This document shows, one piece after another, positions 61,714-64,000 of a DNA stretch of 64,000 nucleotides. The DNA lies in the NCBI RefSeq assembly GCF_000422205.1, contig NZ_ATHV01000019.1, forward strand, positions 62,001 to 126,000, in the 5' to 3' direction. Each line of letters begins with the position of its first letter. Positions within the stretch are counted from its first letter, which is position 1. The DNA comes from Desulfovibrio sp. X2. Its GTDB lineage: Bacteria; Desulfobacterota; Desulfovibrionia; Desulfovibrionales; Desulfovibrionaceae. The translations under genes and the position numbers were made by a program. The notes under the pieces are model-generated. The model saw nothing but the letters and a program-made list of their open reading frames with translations. It searched no databases and had not been told where the DNA came from.

Positions 61714-61773
61714 GCGACGGACTCCAATCAAGCGGCCAGGGTTTCGTTCCTCAGATGCCCGCAGATATCCCCG

Positions 61774-62517
61774 ATGCTTGACACCTCGCAGTTTTCCTGG
61801 CGGGAAATACTTGATATCGGCCTCGTGGCCATCATCTATTACCGCCTCATCCTGCTCTTCAAGGGCACCAGGGCCGTGCCGGTCATCTACGGCCTGGTGC
61901 TCGTCCTCGTCCTCTACTATCTCTCCGGCGAGATAGGGCTCTACACGCTCAACTGGTTCCTGGCGAACTTCCTGGGCTCCATCTTCCTGGTGATCATCAT
62001 CCTCTTTCAGAGCGACATCAGGAAGGCCCTCTCGGAGCTCGGCGAGCATCGCTTCCGGCTGCGCAAGGCCGTGGCGGGCGAGGTTCTCTCCGAGGTCCTG
62101 GACGCGCTCACGACCATGGCCAAGACGCGCACCGGCGCCCTGGTCGTCTTCGAGAAGCGCGTGCCCCTGGGCGACGTCATCGAGAAGGGAGTGGAGATCG
62201 GCGCCAAGGTGACCACAGAGCTTCTGCTGACCATCTTCCACCACAACACGCCCCTGCACGACGGCGCGGTCATCATCCGCGGCGACAGGATCGCGGCCGC
62301 CAGCTGCATCCTGCCGCTCACGCACGACGCCACGCTGTCCACGGCCTTCGGCACCAGGCACCGCGCGGCCATCGGCCTCTCCGAGGAGACCGACGCAGTG
62401 ATCCTGGTGGTCAGCGAGGAACGGGGCGAGATCTCCCTGGTCAACAGGGGGCGCATCTACTACGGGCTGACCGAATCCGCGCTGCAGGGCAAGGTCACGG
62501 AAGCCCTGGAGAGCTAG
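61774..62517 (+). CDS. cdaA: Diadenylate cyclase CdaA (c-di-AMP synthase)
   Basis: 247 residues from ATG 61774. Three N-terminal membrane helices (ILDIGLVAIIYYRLILLF; VPVIYGLVLVLVLYYL; LANFLGSIFLVIIIL), then the DAC domain: D163-G164-A165 (LHDGAVII) and R195-H196-R197 (GTRHRAAIGL) bind ATP and metal. Joins two ATP into c-di-AMP. CdaR follows after 3 bases. Confidence 0.95.
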   Translation: MLDTSQFSWREILDIGLVAIIYYRLILLFKGTRAVPVIYGLVLVLVLYYLSGEIGLYTLNWFLANFLGSIFLVIIILFQSDIRKALSELGEHRFRLRKAVAGEVLSEVLDALTTMAKTRTGALVVFEKRVPLGDVIEKGVEIGAKVTTELLLTIFHHNTPLHDGAVIIRGDRIAAASCILPLTHDATLSTAFGTRHRAAIGLSEETDAVILVVSEERGEISLVNRGRIYYGLTESALQGKVTEALES

Positions 62518-62520
62518 CCC

Positions 62521-63462
62521 GTGCGCAACAACTGGCAATACATGATCCTGGCCCTGGTGCTGGCCGTGATCTCCTGGTACCTCGTCTCCGGCCGCGAACG
62601 GGTGGAGACCTGGATCGAGGTCCCGGTGGTGACCACGAACACGCCCAAGGGGCTCGTGGTGCTCGACGGCGTGCCAGCCAAGCTCGAGGTCCGCATCCGC
62701 GGGCCGCGCGGCCTGGTGCGCACCGTGAACGCCGCGGACCTGACCTACATCCTGAACCTTTCGGGCATCCAGGCGGGCGAGAACAACATCACCCTGAACA
62801 GCTCGAACGTCCCGCTGTCCGGGGCGCTCTCGCCCCTCGAGATCAAGCCCGCGCGCCTCACGGTCACGGCCGACGCCCTGGTCTCCAAGACCGTGCCCGT
62901 GCGCCCCGACTGGGAAGGCGACCTGCCTTCCGGCTGGGAGCTCAAGCAGGCCTCCGCCACTCCGGCGGAAGTGAAGCTCACAGGGCCGAAGAGCGTGCTT
63001 GACGGGGTGAGCTTCGTGGAGACCAAGGCCTGGCAGGTGGACCCGGACAGCCCGAACGACATCTCGGGCCGCAGGCCCATCAAGCTGCCGGACGGCACCG
63101 AGTCCGATCCCGCCCAGGTCGGCGTGCACTACGTCTTCGGCCCGCGCACCGTGCAGCTGTGGGCCCGCCTCGCGGTCGAGAAGCCCGACAGTCCGGCCAA
63201 CGTGGTCATCGCGCCCGGACAGGTGCGTGTGCGCCTGGAGCTCCCGGAAAGCCTTGCGCAAAGCGAAAAATTCCGTAAGGAAATACGAGTCACCCTTGCG
63301 CCCGGAACCGACTTTTCGTCCGGCCGGAGGGACGCCTCGCTCGCTTTCGACCTGCCGCGCTGGACCAAGGTCCTGGAAGTGAGGCCCGACAAGGTCCATC
63401 TTACCATCCCCAAGGCGGCGGAAGCGCGCAAGGCGCCGGCATCCGCGGCGAAGCCCAAGTAA
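62521..63462 (+). CDS. cdaR: YbbR-domain regulator CdaR
   Basis: 313 residues from GTG 62521. One N-terminal membrane helix (YMILALVLAVISWYLVSG) and three YbbR-type beta domains outside the membrane (GVPAKLEVRIRGPRG; PAEVKLTGPKSVLDGV; plus a third). It binds CdaA and adjusts its activity. The tail is Lys/Ala-rich. Confidence 0.92.
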   Translation: MRNNWQYMILALVLAVISWYLVSGRERVETWIEVPVVTTNTPKGLVVLDGVPAKLEVRIRGPRGLVRTVNAADLTYILNLSGIQAGENNITLNSSNVPLSGALSPLEIKPARLTVTADALVSKTVPVRPDWEGDLPSGWELKQASATPAEVKLTGPKSVLDGVSFVETKAWQVDPDSPNDISGRRPIKLPDGTESDPAQVGVHYVFGPRTVQLWARLAVEKPDSPANVVIAPGQVRVRLELPESLAQSEKFRKEIRVTLAPGTDFSSGRRDASLAFDLPRWTKVLEVRPDKVHLTIPKAAEARKAPASAAKPK

Positions 63463-63477
63463 GGAGAACTCTTGTCC

Positions 63478-64000
63478 ATGACCAAGCGACTTTTCGGCAC
63501 GGACGGTCTGCGCGGCCGCGTGAACGAGTGGCCCATGACCCCGGAGATCGCGCTCAGGCTCGGCCTGGCCGCGGGCAGGGTCTTCAAGGCCACGACAGCG
63601 CACAGCCGCATCATCATAGGCAAGGACACGCGACTTTCGGGCTACGTCTTCGAGACGGCCCTGACCTCCGGGCTCTGCGCCTCGGGCATGGACGCCTTCC
63701 TCGTCGGCCCGCTGCCCACGCCCGCCATCTCCTTTCTCACGCGCAACATGCGCGCGGCCGCGGGCGTGGTCATCTCCGCCTCGCACAATCCTTACTACGA
63801 CAACGGCATCAAGTTCTTCGACCCCATGGGCATGAAGCTGCCCGACGAGGCCGAGGACGAGATCGCGGAGATGGTCCTGCGCGACGGCTCGGAGCAGTGG
63901 GACTACCCCGACTCCGAGACCGTGGGCCGCGCCTTCCGCATCCAGGACGCCTCGGGCCGCTACATCGTGGCGCTGAAGAACACCTTCCCCAACGAGCTCA
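63478..64000 (+). CDS. glmM: Phosphoglucosamine mutase, 5' part
   Basis: 174 codons before the window ends. [13 protein letters not shown] and [18 protein letters not shown], with the catalytic phosphoserine in SASHNP, identify GlmM, which converts GlcN-6-P to GlcN-1-P for peptidoglycan. TTG 63472 has better spacing (5) from AAGGAG than ATG 63478 (11), so TTG may be the true start. GlmM can also bind CdaA. Confidence 0.95.
   Translation, partial: MTKRLFGTDGLRGRVNEWPMTPEIALRLGLAAGRVFKATTAHSRIIIGKDTRLSGYVFETALTSGLCASGMDAFLVGPLPTPAISFLTRNMRAAAGVVISASHNPYYDNGIKFFDPMGMKLPDEAEDEIAEMVLRDGSEQWDYPDSETVGRAFRIQDASGRYIVALKNTFPNEL

Overview
The window looks like a piece of a high-GC Desulfovibrionaceae (sulfate-reducing Desulfobacterota) chromosome. 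The main evidence is a canonical 105-residue DsrC with both C-terminal cysteines, a UPF0280 (ApbE-like) protein, a CgeB-like glycosyltransferase, and the order rlmE-yebC-ruvC-ruvA-ruvB-thyX followed by a DnaA. This assignment rests on gene content recalled from that family, not on a search.

Positions 1-28845 are the right part of a podovirus-like prophage. All its genes lie on the + strand and it abuts an intact tRNA-Ala gene. From left to right it holds: a broken ribbon-helix-helix gene at the window edge and small early genes; a replication initiator gene with an iteron array inside it; a helicase-loader-like gene; a predicted Acb2/Tad1-type anti-defence protein; RusA; a lysis cassette (GH24 lysozyme, a small membrane protein whose ribosome binding site is folded into a hairpin, a three-helix holin, a spanin-like protein); terminase small subunit and a terminase large subunit split into two ORFs; a portal-to-capsid module with Bbp19/Bbp16-like proteins as in Bordetella phage BPP-1; T7-type tail tube genes; four T7 gp13-gp16-like ejection proteins, with an extra 794-residue protein carrying a nuclease-like domain; and tail fibres. 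No integrase is in view.

From 28846 rightwards the sequence is host core genome. A minus-strand glycosyltransferase precedes the rlmE-yebC-ruvCAB-thyX operon. Next comes an AT-richer 589-bp gap with a DnaA box, then dnaA, whose stop codon lies in the target duplication of a 287-bp MITE-like element. A minus-strand operon (moaE-like, glycosyltransferase, secreted protein, UPF0280) is divergent from a 910-residue TPR membrane protein with a CCHC zinc knuckle. dsrC with a near-consensus promoter lies downstream of a methyltransferase-YcaO pair. A tRNA Gly-Cys-Gly cluster is divergent from dksA.

The right third is a run of plus-strand housekeeping genes: dksA-NFACT; phoH-HD phosphodiesterase-ybeY-flavoprotein; argF-argG-argH; and ftsH-folP-cdaA-cdaR-glmM. 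It contains both a predicted c-di-AMP synthase (cdaA with its partner cdaR) and a predicted c-di-AMP phosphodiesterase of the PgpH type.

The observations most worth a second look are the two-triad iteron origin in the phage initiator gene, the MITE at the end of dnaA, the zinc-knuckle TPR membrane protein, the YcaO-methyltransferase pair beside dsrC, the split terminase with its own internal ribosome binding site, and the nuclease-bearing ejection protein.
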